From assembly GCF_022354825.1 (NCBI RefSeq), contig NZ_CP031168.1, positions 2,295,501 to 2,359,500 on the forward strand: a stretch of DNA of 64,000 nt, read 5' to 3'. A program made the translations under genes and the position numbers. Below the pieces are notes generated by a model. That model was not told where the DNA came from, searched no databases, and saw only the letters and a program-made list of their open reading frames with translations. Source of the DNA: Paenibacillus sp. H1-7. GTDB taxonomy: Bacteria > Bacillota > Bacilli > Paenibacillales > NBRC-103111. Below, piece by piece: positions 7,973 to 16,109 of the stretch (positions are counted from its first letter, which is position 1; every line of letters starts with the position of its first letter).

Positions 7973-8062
7973 ATTAAGCTAACGGGTACGTTAGTGAAAC
8001 GAACCAGGGAGCAGTTTTCCAGCGGGAAGCTGCTCCATTTTCATTAAGCTAACGGGCAGTAG
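7973..8062 (+). repeat. Cassette repeat, copy 5 (complete)
   Basis: Left box ATTAAGCTAACGGGTACG then TTAG at 7973-7994, hairpin GGAGCAG (8008-8014) / CTGCTCC (8030-8036), right box ATTAAGCTAACGGGCAGTAG from 8043. The two boxes share the 15-nt run ATTAAGCTAACGGG as a direct repeat 70 nt apart. Confidence 0.9.
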
Positions 8063-8072
8063 TGTGGTAACT

Positions 8073-8082
8073 ATGGTATAAT
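8073..8082 (+). promoter_or_regulatory. Extended -10 promoter after right box
   Basis: ATGGTATAAT, a TG-N-TATAAT extended -10 with TATAAT at 8077-8082, about 15 nt after the right box. No good -35 is visible. Similar TGGTAAAAT-type motifs follow other right boxes (9651, 31293, 33678). Confidence 0.6.
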
Positions 8083-8179
8083 TTACAACATTACTGTGGA
8101 GAAACAAGAGCACCACGAGGAATAGATTTGGGAAAATTAAATTTATGAAGAAGACAAATTATAAGGATGGGAACGGAGT

Positions 8180-8851
8180 ATGACTTCAATCGTCGCGGAT
8201 AAGCGGGTGTTGGAAGTTTTACCGTATTTGCGGGCTGTTTGCCCCGAGGATTGGGCGGATGCACAGCCGGAAGTGCGTAGATTCAAAGCCAAGTCACGTC
8301 TCTTTCAGAGGGAGGAAGCCACGTCCTACGGCATGTTTTTGCTAAGCGGCAGCGCCCGCATCAGCCAAATCGGGGAGGATGGGAGCGAGCGGGTCGTCAA
8401 TAAACTTATCCCCGGCGAAATTTGCGCTCTCCTCGTGCTAAGTGGACTGAGTGGGCGTGACTATCCCGCCGCCATTGAGGCCGAGACGGAGGTCGAGGCT
8501 TTGTTCGTATCCAAACTAAGCTTCCTCCGCTGGGTGCAGGAATACGAGCCGATCCGTAGAACCGTGTTTGGCAGCCTCCTTGACGGCATTATGCGTATGG
8601 GCGAACAACTCCAAACGAGGCAGAATAAACCGCTGGACATGCGGCTGGCAGAAGCACTGCTGATTTCCACTTCGGATAGGCAGCCTCTGCTGCGATTGAC
8701 GCATAATGAGCTTGCCGCTGAGATCGGGACCGCCCGTGAAGTCGTGAGCCGTACGCTGCGACGTTATCAGCGGAATGGGTGGGTAGAGACGGGACGAGGT
8801 TGGGTACGGATCACCCACCGCAATGAATTGGAAACGCTAATTGGTGACTAG
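8180..8851 (+). CDS. Crp/Fnr-family transcription regulator
   Basis: 223 residues. The cyclic-nucleotide-binding-like beta roll (about 30-125) shows YGMFLLSGSARISQIGEDG and IPGEICALLVLSGL; the C-terminal winged helix (about 155-220) contains the recognition segment THNELAAEIGTAREVVSRTLRRY. The single cysteines (CPEDW near 21, EICAL near 78) do not form the Fnr iron-sulphur cluster pattern. It is followed 76 nt downstream by a peroxiredoxin-like gene in the same repeat-bounded unit, so it may control thiol or redox defence. Higher G+C than the flanking cassettes. Confidence 0.9.
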   Translation: MTSIVADKRVLEVLPYLRAVCPEDWADAQPEVRRFKAKSRLFQREEATSYGMFLLSGSARISQIGEDGSERVVNKLIPGEICALLVLSGLSGRDYPAAIEAETEVEALFVSKLSFLRWVQEYEPIRRTVFGSLLDGIMRMGEQLQTRQNKPLDMRLAEALLISTSDRQPLLRLTHNELAAEIGTAREVVSRTLRRYQRNGWVETGRGWVRITHRNELETLIGD

Positions 8852-8927
8852 GTCACAGAAGCGGTGCCGCTCTTCCTGATATAGTGGAAAAGTAAATCAT
8901 TTTCCCTTGTACAGGAGGAATCTACCG

Positions 8928-9482
8928 ATGATTCGCCATCTTCAGCAGGGCATGATTGCCCCAGCGTTCCGTACCGTCGATCTCTTTGGCAATCCCATTT
9001 CGCTTGAAAGTTATCGCGGTCGCAAAGTACTGCTCGCCTTTTTACGTTTCTCTGCCTGTGCCGTTTGTAATTTGCGTGTGCATCATTTTATCGGTCGATA
9101 TCCGGATTGGCAACGCCAAGGCATCGACGTTGTCGCAGTCTTCGAATCACCGGAAGCGAATATGCGGACATATGTGGGCAATCAAAAGGCTCCGTTCCCG
9201 CTCATCGCCGACCCGAAAGCGCACTTATACGATTTGTACGGTGTCGAGACATCCGAAGAGAAAGTACACGCGACAATGACCGATGTGAACACGAAGTCGT
9301 TCGTCACTGAGGCGGCCGCTGCCGGCTTTGCTCTTACTCCGGAGGAAGGTTCGAACTTCAACCGGATACCTGCCGAATTTTTGATTGATGAGCGAGGTAT
9401 CGTACGGCTGGCGTATTACAGCCGCATCATTACTGACCATCTCCCGCTTTCAGCGATCGACAGCTTCGCTGCTGGCGAATAA
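8928..9482 (+). CDS. AhpC/TSA-type peroxiredoxin-like protein
   Basis: 184 residues with a thioredoxin-like fold: N-terminal IAPAFRTVDLFGNPISLESYRGRKVLLAFLRF, then the active-site region SACAVCNLRVHHFI near residue 45 with a C-x-x-C pair, and a C-terminal FLIDERGIVRLAYYSR strand. The CxxC in place of the single peroxidatic cysteine suggests a redoxin or BCP-like oxidoreductase that reduces peroxides or protein thiols in the cytosol; no signal peptide. ATG 8928 follows AGGAGG by 9 nt; an upstream TTG would overlap that site. It pairs with the Crp/Fnr regulator as a two-gene unit between repeat copies 5 and 6. Confidence 0.85.
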   Translation: MIRHLQQGMIAPAFRTVDLFGNPISLESYRGRKVLLAFLRFSACAVCNLRVHHFIGRYPDWQRQGIDVVAVFESPEANMRTYVGNQKAPFPLIADPKAHLYDLYGVETSEEKVHATMTDVNTKSFVTEAAAAGFALTPEEGSNFNRIPAEFLIDERGIVRLAYYSRIITDHLPLSAIDSFAAGE

Positions 9483-9561
9483 TTACGCATAGCAAAAGGA
9501 ATGAAACTTGCCACGCGGTTCTCTTGCCTTTTATACGGGGAACCTTAGTCGATCGGTTCGT

Positions 9562-9651
9562 TCAGCTAACGGGTACAATAGCGTAATAAAGACACGGGGG
9601 CAGCCGGCCAAGAAGATCGGCTGCTTTTTTTCACTTAGCTGGCAGGATACT
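9562..9651 (+). repeat. Cassette repeat, copy 6, with intrinsic terminator
   Basis: Left box TCAGCTAACGGGTACAATAG at 9562-9581, hairpin GCAGCCG (9600-9606) / CGGCTGC (9618-9624) followed by seven T residues, right box CTTAGCTGGCAGGATACT. This copy shows most clearly that the internal hairpin can be a rho-independent terminator. Confidence 0.88.
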
Positions 9652-9661
9652 ATGGTAAAAT
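9651..9661 (+). promoter_or_regulatory. Extended -10 promoter after right box
   Basis: TATGGTAAAAT abuts the right box of copy 6, with TAAAAT at 9656-9661 and the TG of an extended -10. It could transcribe the Imm11-like gene downstream. Confidence 0.5.
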
Positions 9662-9843
9662 GGGAAAATGTAATGTTCACGGGCGCTGAGGTGAAATTGT
9701 GAGCGTGTGGGGATGAAAGCTACCGAATTGTTTAATATTCGCTTGGACCTACTCAACAAGAAACAATAGCTTAATGAAACAACCAGGTCAAACAAACAAT
9801 AAGGAAAGCGTCTATATAGTACATATCAGTTGGAGGTAATGCA

Positions 9844-10652
9844 ATGCGCGTATGGAGGCTTGGATACAAAGAAGAAATATATACTTTTACAGATATGAAT
9901 GACTATAGAAAGCATTTGAAAAACGGATTTGTTGGCAAATCCATGAAAGAGAATTGGATTCCATTCCCTGTTGAATTGATAAATGATAGAGTTCAATTAT
10001 ATGATTTCACAACATTAGGTAGCCCTTAAGCCCTTATCCAATTTTCAATAAAAAAATTATCGATGTATTAGCCCCCTTTATCCAAAACAAAGTAGAATAT
10101 TTACCGCTTGAGTATAGTAGTGAAGACTTATACCTGATAAATGTTATCAATATGTTCGAATTTCTCGATTTTTCTCGAGCTATTGTCGAAATTCATCCAG
10201 AATATAAGGTTGTAACAGAAATTAAAAAATATGCATTTCAAGAGGAACTTGTAAAAGAAGAAACCTTGTTTAAAATTCCACAATTTAATGGACGGATTTT
10301 TGTAACAGACAAGTTTCGAGATTTAGTAATTGAGCAAGGTTTAACCGGGTTTGAGTTTGAAGAAGTTTGGGATTCGTGTGAATCTGAAACTAGAAAAACA
10401 GATTCAGCAATAATAATGAAACCGAATTTGGTTGGAAAACCATATAAGTTTGTTGAAGCGTTAGACCTCATAGAAAACGGAATGCAGGCAGTAGCAAGTG
10501 ATAGGTATGTTCTACAAAATGATAATACGAACAAAACGTTACTAGGTATATTAATGGACACGGGGAACTATGAATGGATAGTCCCTGCTGCTTTTCCGCC
10601 AAAATTTGTAGAGATGCAGTGGTATGTAACTGAAAAAATAGAAATTAAATAA
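9844..10652 (+). pseudogene. Imm11-like immunity protein, frameshifted by 8-bp duplication
   Basis: The first frame (9844-10029) reads MRVWRLGYKEEIYTF... and stops; the second frame reads ...YPIFNKKIIDVLAPFIQ through FEEVWDSCESETRK to 10652. The break is a perfect tandem duplication of AGCCCTTA at 10021-10028 and 10029-10036. Removing one unit restores one continuous frame of about 266 residues with the Imm11/DUF1629 pattern (WRL at the N-terminus, a EYLPLEY and NVINMFEFLDFS segment in the middle, GLTGFEFEEVW at the end). Ribosome site TTGGAGG precedes ATG 9844. The lesion may be recent or a reversible slipped-strand switch. It is the only gene between copies 6 and 7. Confidence 0.8.
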
Positions 10653-10787
10653 AAAGAAAAAGACGGAAACAACTCACCAAGAATAGCTTTCGAAAAAAGA
10701 TTCGTTTGGTTGGTGAAGGTATAGCGTTACAGGATGGAATAAACTGAATTTTATAACTTGGCTTCGATTACTATTAATGGGTTCGTC

Positions 10788-10879
10788 ACATTAAGCTAAC
10801 GGGTACTCTAGCTTAATGCAACAAGGAGTGGTTTGCCTGGTGGCAGCCGCTCCTTGTTTTATTGAAGTAACGGGCAGAA
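10788..10879 (+). repeat. Cassette repeat, copy 7 (complete, most dif-like)
   Basis: Left box has arm ATTAAGCTAAC (10790-10800), spacer GGGTAC (10801-10806) and arm TCTAGCTTAAT (10807-10817); the arms are complementary at 9 of 11 positions. Hairpin ACAAGGAG (10820-10827) / CTCCTTGT (10850-10857) with TTTT after it. Right box TTGAAGTAACGGGCAGAAT at 10862-10879. Confidence 0.9.
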
Positions 10880-10982
10880 TAATTTTAACCTATCTTTTAA
10901 CACTGACACGAGGTTGTCAGTGTTATACGTTTATTATAAAGCTTGTAAAGAAAATAAAGTGAAGTAAAGGAGCTTATACAGG

Positions 10983-11474
10983 ATGACAAAGACGAATGAA
11001 TCAATAAATCCGATTCCCAAGGGATATACAACCGTCACACCATGGATGATCTCAAGAAACTCTGCTCAACTGCTTGATTTTATAAAAAGAGCGTTCGATG
11101 GGGAGGAGATCGCTCGGATCTATACTGAAGATGGTTCAGTGGGACATGCAGAGATTCGGATCGGCAATGCGGTCATTATGATGTTTGATGCGAAAGAAGA
11201 GTGGCCGGATACACCAGGCTTCCTTCGACTATACGTGGAAGATGGCGATGCTGTATTCGAGAAAGCTTTACAGGCAGGGGCGACTGCGGTCACTCAAATG
11301 ACGAATCTTGCCTTCGGCGAACGAGTTGGACGTGTTCGCGATCCTCTCAATAATATATGGTGGATACATCAACGGCTAGAAGAACTAGATTACGAAGAAA
11401 TGTCCAAACGTGCTGGGAAAAAAGAGTATATCGAAGCCATGAAATATGTTCAAGAATCCCTGAAATTGCGTTAA
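10983..11474 (+). CDS. VOC / PhnB-like glyoxalase-fold protein
   Basis: 163 residues. Glyoxalase/bleomycin-resistance fold of the PhnB-like kind: PKGYTTVTPWMISRNSAQLLDFIKRAFDGEE at the start, GSVGHAEIRIGNAVIMMFDAKEEW in the middle and DPLNNIWWIHQRLE near the end. Metal ligands of true glyoxalases are only partly conserved (His in VGHAEI). The role may be metabolite modification or resistance; the substrate is unknown. AAAGGAG lies 12 nt upstream of the start. Its stop codon TAA is part of the left box of repeat copy 8 (GCGTTAACGGGGG), so the box forms the exact 3' end of the gene. Confidence 0.85.
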   Translation: MTKTNESINPIPKGYTTVTPWMISRNSAQLLDFIKRAFDGEEIARIYTEDGSVGHAEIRIGNAVIMMFDAKEEWPDTPGFLRLYVEDGDAVFEKALQAGATAVTQMTNLAFGERVGRVRDPLNNIWWIHQRLEELDYEEMSKRAGKKEYIEAMKYVQESLKLR

Positions 11475-11550
11475 CGGGGGACGAGTGCTCAATAAAGACA
11501 TGAAGGCAGCCGTACGGCTGCCTTCGTTACACTAACGGGCAGAAATGTTC
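11468..11550 (+). repeat. Cassette repeat, copy 8 (complete)
   Basis: Left box GCGTTAACGGGGGACGAGTG from 11468 contains the VOC stop codon. The hairpin is a perfect 24-nt palindrome at 11502-11525 (GAAGGCAGCCGT and its complement). Right box TACACTAACGGGCAGAAATG at 11528-11547. Confidence 0.85.
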
Positions 11551-11734
11551 AATAAAAGCTGGAACAAATCTTGTAAAAAACTTCACCTCTAGCTAAGTGT
11601 CCGATAAAAAGAAAACAGAAGAGCCGTTAGCTTGTCTGCTCCCTGATAGGTTGCCTGAGAGGGTATGGAACTTGGTATTGCCGGAAAGAAAACAGTCTGC
11701 GTATGATGTCTATGAAGGAAAAACGGGAAACGTA

Positions 11735-12376
11735 TTAAAGCGTAAATACGTGATTTCCAATGGTAATTTTTTGAGGCCGGACCAAACTCCACGAAGCTGT
11801 AGCGATCGCCGGGTTGTAGTAAAAAAGAGCGCCGTTAGTTGGGTCCGATCCGTTCAAGGCCGCACGGGCGGCATCATATGCGGATTGATTTGGCTGCAGC
11901 CAATACTGTCCGTCGCGGATGGAGGAAAATTGACCGTGCTGAAAAATGACTTCCGGAATGGAATCTGGGAATAGATTGGACTGCACGCGGTTGAGAATAA
12001 TTGCACCAACCGCAACCTGGCCTTGAAATGATTCACCGCGGGCCTCCGAATAAATGATGCGTGCCATTTGTTCTAATGAATCTTGCTTTGGAGATGCAAC
12101 CTGCTTAAGCTTGTCAAGCGTTTTAGAATCAGCCTTTCCATTAACCGGAAGACCGTACGAGCGTTGGAATTTCGAAACCGAATCCGTCGTAACAGATCCG
12201 TAATAGCCGGTTAATCCGGCATTAAAATATCCGAGACTGCTCAGACGCTCCTGCAAATCAAGAACGTGTTCGCTTTGTATACCATACCCAAGAGTCGATG
12301 CAGAAACGGACGGGGCAGCGACGGTAACCCCTATAGCACAAGCAGTTATAGACAACAAGACAGATAATTTCTTCAA
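11735..12376 (-). CDS. Spore-cortex-lytic-like cell wall hydrolase
   Basis: 213 residues from a TTG start with AAAGGAGG upstream; a longer upstream frame lacks a ribosome site. The signal peptide (KKLSVLLSITACAIGVTVAAPSVSAS) is followed by a peptidoglycan-binding repeat (SEHVLDLQERLSSLGYFNAGLTGYYGSVTTDSVSKFQ) and a SleB/CwlJ-type hydrolase domain with ARIIYSEARGESFQGQVAVGAIILNRV and ALFYYNP. SleB-type enzymes are lytic transglycosylases that degrade cortex muramic lactam, and exported homologues act in wall turnover. It runs against the direction of the neighbouring cassette genes, between repeat copies 8 and 9. Confidence 0.88.
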   Translation of the reverse strand: MKKLSVLLSITACAIGVTVAAPSVSASTLGYGIQSEHVLDLQERLSSLGYFNAGLTGYYGSVTTDSVSKFQRSYGLPVNGKADSKTLDKLKQVASPKQDSLEQMARIIYSEARGESFQGQVAVGAIILNRVQSNLFPDSIPEVIFQHGQFSSIRDGQYWLQPNQSAYDAARAALNGSDPTNGALFYYNPAIATASWSLVRPQKITIGNHVFTL

Positions 12377-12588
12377 CTTTATGAAAAACCTCCTTTTTCT
12401 TATAACTAAGGTGTCATGCTGACACCATATGCGGCAAACTCTCAAGGCAAACAGGGAAGTGATAAAGATATAGAACCCGTCTATTTTTATATTGTTCGGT
12501 TGCAAAGGCCAAAATCTCTCCGTCGATCATAAAAAAATTGAAAGAAATGTATGATGGTTTAATAGAAGATATCCAACTCTATTGGCGC

Positions 12589-12667
12589 TAAGCTAACGGG
12601 TACGTTAGCACAATAAAAGCAGCGGCAGTCTAGGTCTTTCGAGTTCCTAGTCCGTCACTGCTTTATT
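12589..12667 (+). repeat. Cassette repeat, copy 9 (left box and hairpin)
   Basis: Left box CTAAGCTAACGGGTACGTTA then GC at 12589-12610, with inner arms GCTAACG/CGTTAGC perfectly complementary. A long imperfect hairpin starts AAAGCAG (12617) and closes with CTGCTTT (about 12657-12663). No right box recognised. Confidence 0.8.
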
Positions 12668-12701
12668 TACAAGTCTGTCTAATTCAGTTTGTCGGGTGAT
12701 C

Positions 12702-12854
12702 ATGTCATTTGAGCCTAGAGTAAGGAAAAACGACAAGTTGGACGCAATTGAAGGGCTTAGTGTATATTTTCGTAAAAATGTTGGCGGTACCCCTTACGGT
12801 AGGTTAAGGGCACGTAACCAGCTCACTTCGTACATTCTTTTTTATGCAAAATAA
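12702..12854 (+). CDS. Possible 50-residue protein or gene fragment
   Basis: Open frame beginning MSFEPRVRKNDKLDAIEG and ending in ILFYAK, with a weak GGGTGAT site in front of the ATG. It sits just after repeat copy 9 and overlaps the end of the convergent epimerase gene by 13 nt. I recognise no family; it could be a remnant of a lost cassette or chance. Confidence 0.25.
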   Translation: MSFEPRVRKNDKLDAIEGLSVYFRKNVGGTPYGRLRARNQLTSYILFYAK

Positions 12855-13687
12855 TGCCCTTCTTCGAGATCGGCGATCAATCCGCGCTGCATCGGTTTCC
12901 AGCCCAGAAGCTCCCGTGTAGTCAGACTCGCTTGCTTAGTGTTGTACAAGCTGGTGATGTCGAATGCCGCAATGGTGCCAAGAAAGCCGAAATGGGCGGC
13001 AGCTTCTTCAGGTGTTATGCTGACCGCCGGCACGTTCAATTGCCGCCCGATGACCGCGGCGATCTCGCGAAGCGGAATGCCTTCATCGCCGGCGCCAAGC
13101 AGCCGTGAGCCCGCCGGGGCGGATTCCAGCGCCAGACGGTACAGAGCCGCCGCATCCAGGCGGTGAACCGCCGGCCAACGGTTCGTTCCGTCGCCAATGT
13201 AGGCGGCGAAGCCCTTCGCCCGGGCGATATCGATCATCATGGGTACAAAGCCCTTATCGCCTTCGCCGTGCACGGACGGTGCAAGCAAGACGATCGATGT
13301 CCGAATATCCCGCTCCGCCATTGCGAGCACTGCATGATCCACGGCTTGTCCATTTGCGTGAGCCGTGGTAATAAGCGGCTTCCCGGAGCCTTCGAGCGCC
13401 GCCCCCATGACTTCAACGGCCCGCAAATCCAGAGCCAGCGCACCTTCAAAGTCGGAAAAATCGTTGGTGAACGCCAGATGAATCACGCCGTCCGCGGCCG
13501 CGGCTGCGCTGCGCAGCGTATCTAGATCGTTCAACGCGCCGTACAGCGCTTCGGCTCCCGCCGCCTTTAATCCCGCGGCTTTCTCTTCAGAACGGCAAAG
13601 ACCCGTCACTGTATGTCCCGCGCCGATCAGTTCCCGGACGACCGCGGAACCGACATACCCTGTTGCTCCTGTAACAAAAACATGCAT
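12842..13687 (-). CDS. NAD(P)-dependent epimerase/SDR-like oxidoreductase
   Basis: 281 residues. The N-terminal Rossmann motif TGATGYVGSAVVRELIGAGH marks the extended or atypical SDR/NmrA-like group; LCRSEEKAAGLKAAGAE fits the NADP-binding second strand and VIHLAFTNDF the region after it. The substrate is unknown; homologues are annotated as NAD-dependent epimerases or quinone or aldehyde reductases. ATG 13687 follows AAGGAGG by 8 nt, preferred over an upstream start. It is divergent from a MerR regulator with a MerR-type promoter between them, so it is the likely regulated target. High G+C compared with the flanking cassettes. Confidence 0.87.
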   Translation of the reverse strand: MHVFVTGATGYVGSAVVRELIGAGHTVTGLCRSEEKAAGLKAAGAEALYGALNDLDTLRSAAAAADGVIHLAFTNDFSDFEGALALDLRAVEVMGAALEGSGKPLITTAHANGQAVDHAVLAMAERDIRTSIVLLAPSVHGEGDKGFVPMMIDIARAKGFAAYIGDGTNRWPAVHRLDAAALYRLALESAPAGSRLLGAGDEGIPLREIAAVIGRQLNVPAVSITPEEAAAHFGFLGTIAAFDITSLYNTKQASLTTRELLGWKPMQRGLIADLEEGHYFA

Positions 13688-13728
13688 AATGATATCCTCC
13701 TTCATGGGTTGACTGCTTGAACATGTTA

Positions 13729-13759
13729 AGCATAAACTATGAAGTAAACTCTAGGGCAA
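13729..13759 (-). promoter_or_regulatory. MerR-type promoter of the epimerase gene
   Basis: On the minus strand TTGCCC (13759-13754) and TATGCT (13734-13729) are separated by 19 nt, the long spacer typical of MerR-activated promoters. The spacer carries a partial dyad (TAGAGTTTACTTCATAG). The MerR gene starts 23 nt away on the other strand. Confidence 0.65.
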
Positions 13760-13781
13760 GCGATCCAAAGGAGAAATGATT

Positions 13782-14195
13782 ATGAAAATTCAGGAACTGG
13801 CGGACAAGATGGGATTAACGATCCATACGATCCGCTTTTATGAAAAGGAAGGCTTGCTGAATGAACGACATGTCCGGCGTGAAAGCAACAATTACCGCAA
13901 CTATTCGGAAGAGGCTGTCGAGCGGTTGAAGCTCATCAAGAAGTTCCAGTCCATTGGCTGTTCGCTGGCTGAACTGAAGGAATTTCTGCAGGACCACGAC
14001 GCCAATGCGCACACTAACCTGCAGATTATAGATTGGATTCGCCGCAAGAAAAAGGAGATCGAAAGCAAGAAGGAAGAATATAACCAAATGCTGGACACCC
14101 TTAACAAGATGCAGGAGTATCGGACTCTGCTCATGGACGATCCGCATAAAGCTCAAGAGATGCTAAAGGCTTGGCATGCCGGCTCATCCGATTGA
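13782..14195 (+). CDS. MerR-family transcription regulator
   Basis: 137 residues. N-terminal winged helix: QELADKMGLTIHTIRFYEKEGLL, then RNYSEEAVERLKLIKKFQSIGCSLAELKEFL, followed by a long coiled coil (about 80-125) for dimerisation. There is no cysteine-rich metal-binding loop, so it belongs to the small-molecule or stress group rather than the metal sensors. ATG 13782 is 8 nt from AAAGGAG. Divergent from the epimerase gene, whose promoter has the 19-bp spacer these activators untwist. Confidence 0.92.
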   Translation: MKIQELADKMGLTIHTIRFYEKEGLLNERHVRRESNNYRNYSEEAVERLKLIKKFQSIGCSLAELKEFLQDHDANAHTNLQIIDWIRRKKKEIESKKEEYNQMLDTLNKMQEYRTLLMDDPHKAQEMLKAWHAGSSD

Positions 14196-14293
14196 GCTGC
14201 TTTGAAGCTTCCGCATTAGTCCATGCGGAACAACTGAAACCGCCGATGATGAAAAAACAAAGGTCTCATTGTGACACAGGATGGTGAAGTGTG

Positions 14294-14965
14294 ATGAAAA
14301 AGATATTGATAACTGACGATGAAGAAGACCTTCGAAAACTGCTGGCGGATTATTTTGAAGTTAATGGGTATCTCGTATTGACAGCTAAGAACGGCAATGA
14401 AGCGTTGCGGCTAGTAGAAATGCAACCGGACATTATTCTGCTGGATATCAATATGCCCGAGGTTAACGGTCTTGAATTATGCAAGAAGATACGGAGTTTC
14501 GTGTCTTGTCCAATCCTATTTCTTACCGCTCGTATAGAAGATGCAGATATCATATCCGGTTTTCAAGCTGGCGGAGATGATTATATTCAAAAGCCGTTCA
14601 GCATTCATGAGCTAGGCGCCAGAGTGGATGCACATTTACGAAGAGAAATGCGAAATCAAAAGAAATCTACCGTTAGATTCAATGATGATCTGGCCATAGA
14701 TTATACGGAGCGAGCGCTTTATTGTAACAATATACAAATTAATTTGGCAAAAAAAGAGTTTGATATCATAGAGCTTCTATCTTCACATCCTGGTATGGTT
14801 TTTGATAAAGAACGTATTTATGAGCGAATATGGGGGACGGAGGGAGAGGGTGACAGCTCCGTAATAGCTGAGCATATAAGACGCATTCGATCCAAAATGA
14901 AAGAGCATGGTTACGAAAACAAGGTAGAAACCGTCTGGGGTGTAGGATATAAATGGCGAAAATAA
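14294..14965 (+). CDS. OmpR-family response regulator
   Basis: 223 residues. Receiver domain: ILITDDEEDLRKLLADYF, phospho-acceptor Asp in IILLDINMPEVNGLELC, FLTARIEDADIISGFQAGGDDYIQKPFSIHEL. The winged helix ends in RIRSKMKEHGYENKVETVWGVGYKW. Its gene overlaps the kinase gene by 13 nt, indicating translational coupling, and a serine hydrolase gene follows, so the three form an operon. The target is probably this operon's own promoter or wall-related genes. Confidence 0.93.
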   Translation: MKKILITDDEEDLRKLLADYFEVNGYLVLTAKNGNEALRLVEMQPDIILLDINMPEVNGLELCKKIRSFVSCPILFLTARIEDADIISGFQAGGDDYIQKPFSIHELGARVDAHLRREMRNQKKSTVRFNDDLAIDYTERALYCNNIQINLAKKEFDIIELLSSHPGMVFDKERIYERIWGTEGEGDSSVIAEHIRRIRSKMKEHGYENKVETVWGVGYKWRK

Positions 14966-16059
14966 TAAGCCGTCTTCGACTGAAGAATATGACCATTCTG
15001 CAATCCTTCATCGCATTGAATTGCGTATATTTGGTCGTTGTTTTAACCGCAATTGTGTTCGAATTCGAATGGTCCGATCAGATTCGACAACGCTTTGCCA
15101 ACCATCCTTCCGGAAACGATTGGGTTCTATACGCTCAGATTATCGCGATGCTGTTGACGATCGGAATCGGATTAGTTCTTATGGGCAGCCTCTTTTATAA
15201 GCTAAAATTGAAAAAGCCTTTGGAAATCTTAATGAGTGCATCGGAGAAAATCTCGGCAAATGATTTGGGATTTCATGTTACCTATGATAGCAGTGATGAA
15301 ATGAGCGAGCTGTGCCGTGCATTTGAAAAGATGCGCAGTCAACTGGAAGGCAACTTCAAAGCCCTTTGGCGCTCGGTAGAGGAACGCAATCAGCTCAATG
15401 CCATTTTTGCTCATGACTTGAGAACGCCGCTTTCAATCATGAAAGGATATTGCGATTTTGTAACTACCTATCTGCCGGAGAACAGAATCTCCGAGGAAAA
15501 GCTTCTGGACACGATCAAAACGATGCAAACCCATATTTTGCGTATGGAGCGTTATGTAGAAGCCATGAACTCGATCCAGAAGCTGGATGATATGCCGATA
15601 AACAAACAGATGATTGAATCAGACCCATTTATCGCCTTACTGGATAACACCGCTAGCAAGATCGTAGACCAAAGCGGCAAAACATTTGACTCAAACAGAA
15701 CTGCCGATTCCACATTGCTGTCAGTCGACACGGATCTCGTCATGCAGGTTTTTGAAAATATAGTGGCAAACGGGGCTCGCTATGCTACCAATGAGCTGAA
15801 AGCCGAATACCATGTTGCCAGCGGCGTATTTACTATAACGGTCACGGATGACGGCCCCGGGTTTTCCTATGATGACTTGCAGAAGGCGATTCTCCCTTTT
15901 TATCGTGGAGAGATGCCGGAAGCGAACGAGCACCAGGGGTTAGGGCTTTACATTTGCAAGGTTCTCTGCGAAAAGCATCAAGGCGAACTACAAGTAGCAA
16001 ACGGATTCCATAACGGTGGAAAAGTAACCGCAAGCTTTTTATGCAGTGTTGATAAATAG
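14953..16059 (+). CDS. Sensor histidine kinase
   Basis: 368 residues. Membrane segments at about 15-37 and 52-78 flank a short external loop; a HAMP domain follows (KKPLEILMSASEKISANDLGFHV). HisKA contains FAHDLRTPLSIMKGYCDFV with the phospho-accepting His, and the HATPase domain has the N-box VFENIVANGARYATNE, DDGPGFS and GLGLYICKVLCEKHQG. It pairs with the overlapping regulator upstream. A serine hydrolase or penicillin-binding-like protein 50 nt downstream suggests a cell-wall or beta-lactam signal. Confidence 0.92.
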   Translation: MAKIISRLRLKNMTILQSFIALNCVYLVVVLTAIVFEFEWSDQIRQRFANHPSGNDWVLYAQIIAMLLTIGIGLVLMGSLFYKLKLKKPLEILMSASEKISANDLGFHVTYDSSDEMSELCRAFEKMRSQLEGNFKALWRSVEERNQLNAIFAHDLRTPLSIMKGYCDFVTTYLPENRISEEKLLDTIKTMQTHILRMERYVEAMNSIQKLDDMPINKQMIESDPFIALLDNTASKIVDQSGKTFDSNRTADSTLLSVDTDLVMQVFENIVANGARYATNELKAEYHVASGVFTITVTDDGPGFSYDDLQKAILPFYRGEMPEANEHQGLGLYICKVLCEKHQGELQVANGFHNGGKVTASFLCSVDK

Positions 16060-16109
16060 TTGAAAGTTATGGGTTAGCATCTCCATATTACATGATAAGG
16101 AGTGCTAAT

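Noticed and set aside
11597..11974. 125-codon plus-strand frame opening SDKKKTEEPLACLLPDRLPE
   Set aside because: Two thirds of it lie antisense to the cell wall hydrolase gene, no ribosome site precedes it, and composition changes abruptly at the overlap.
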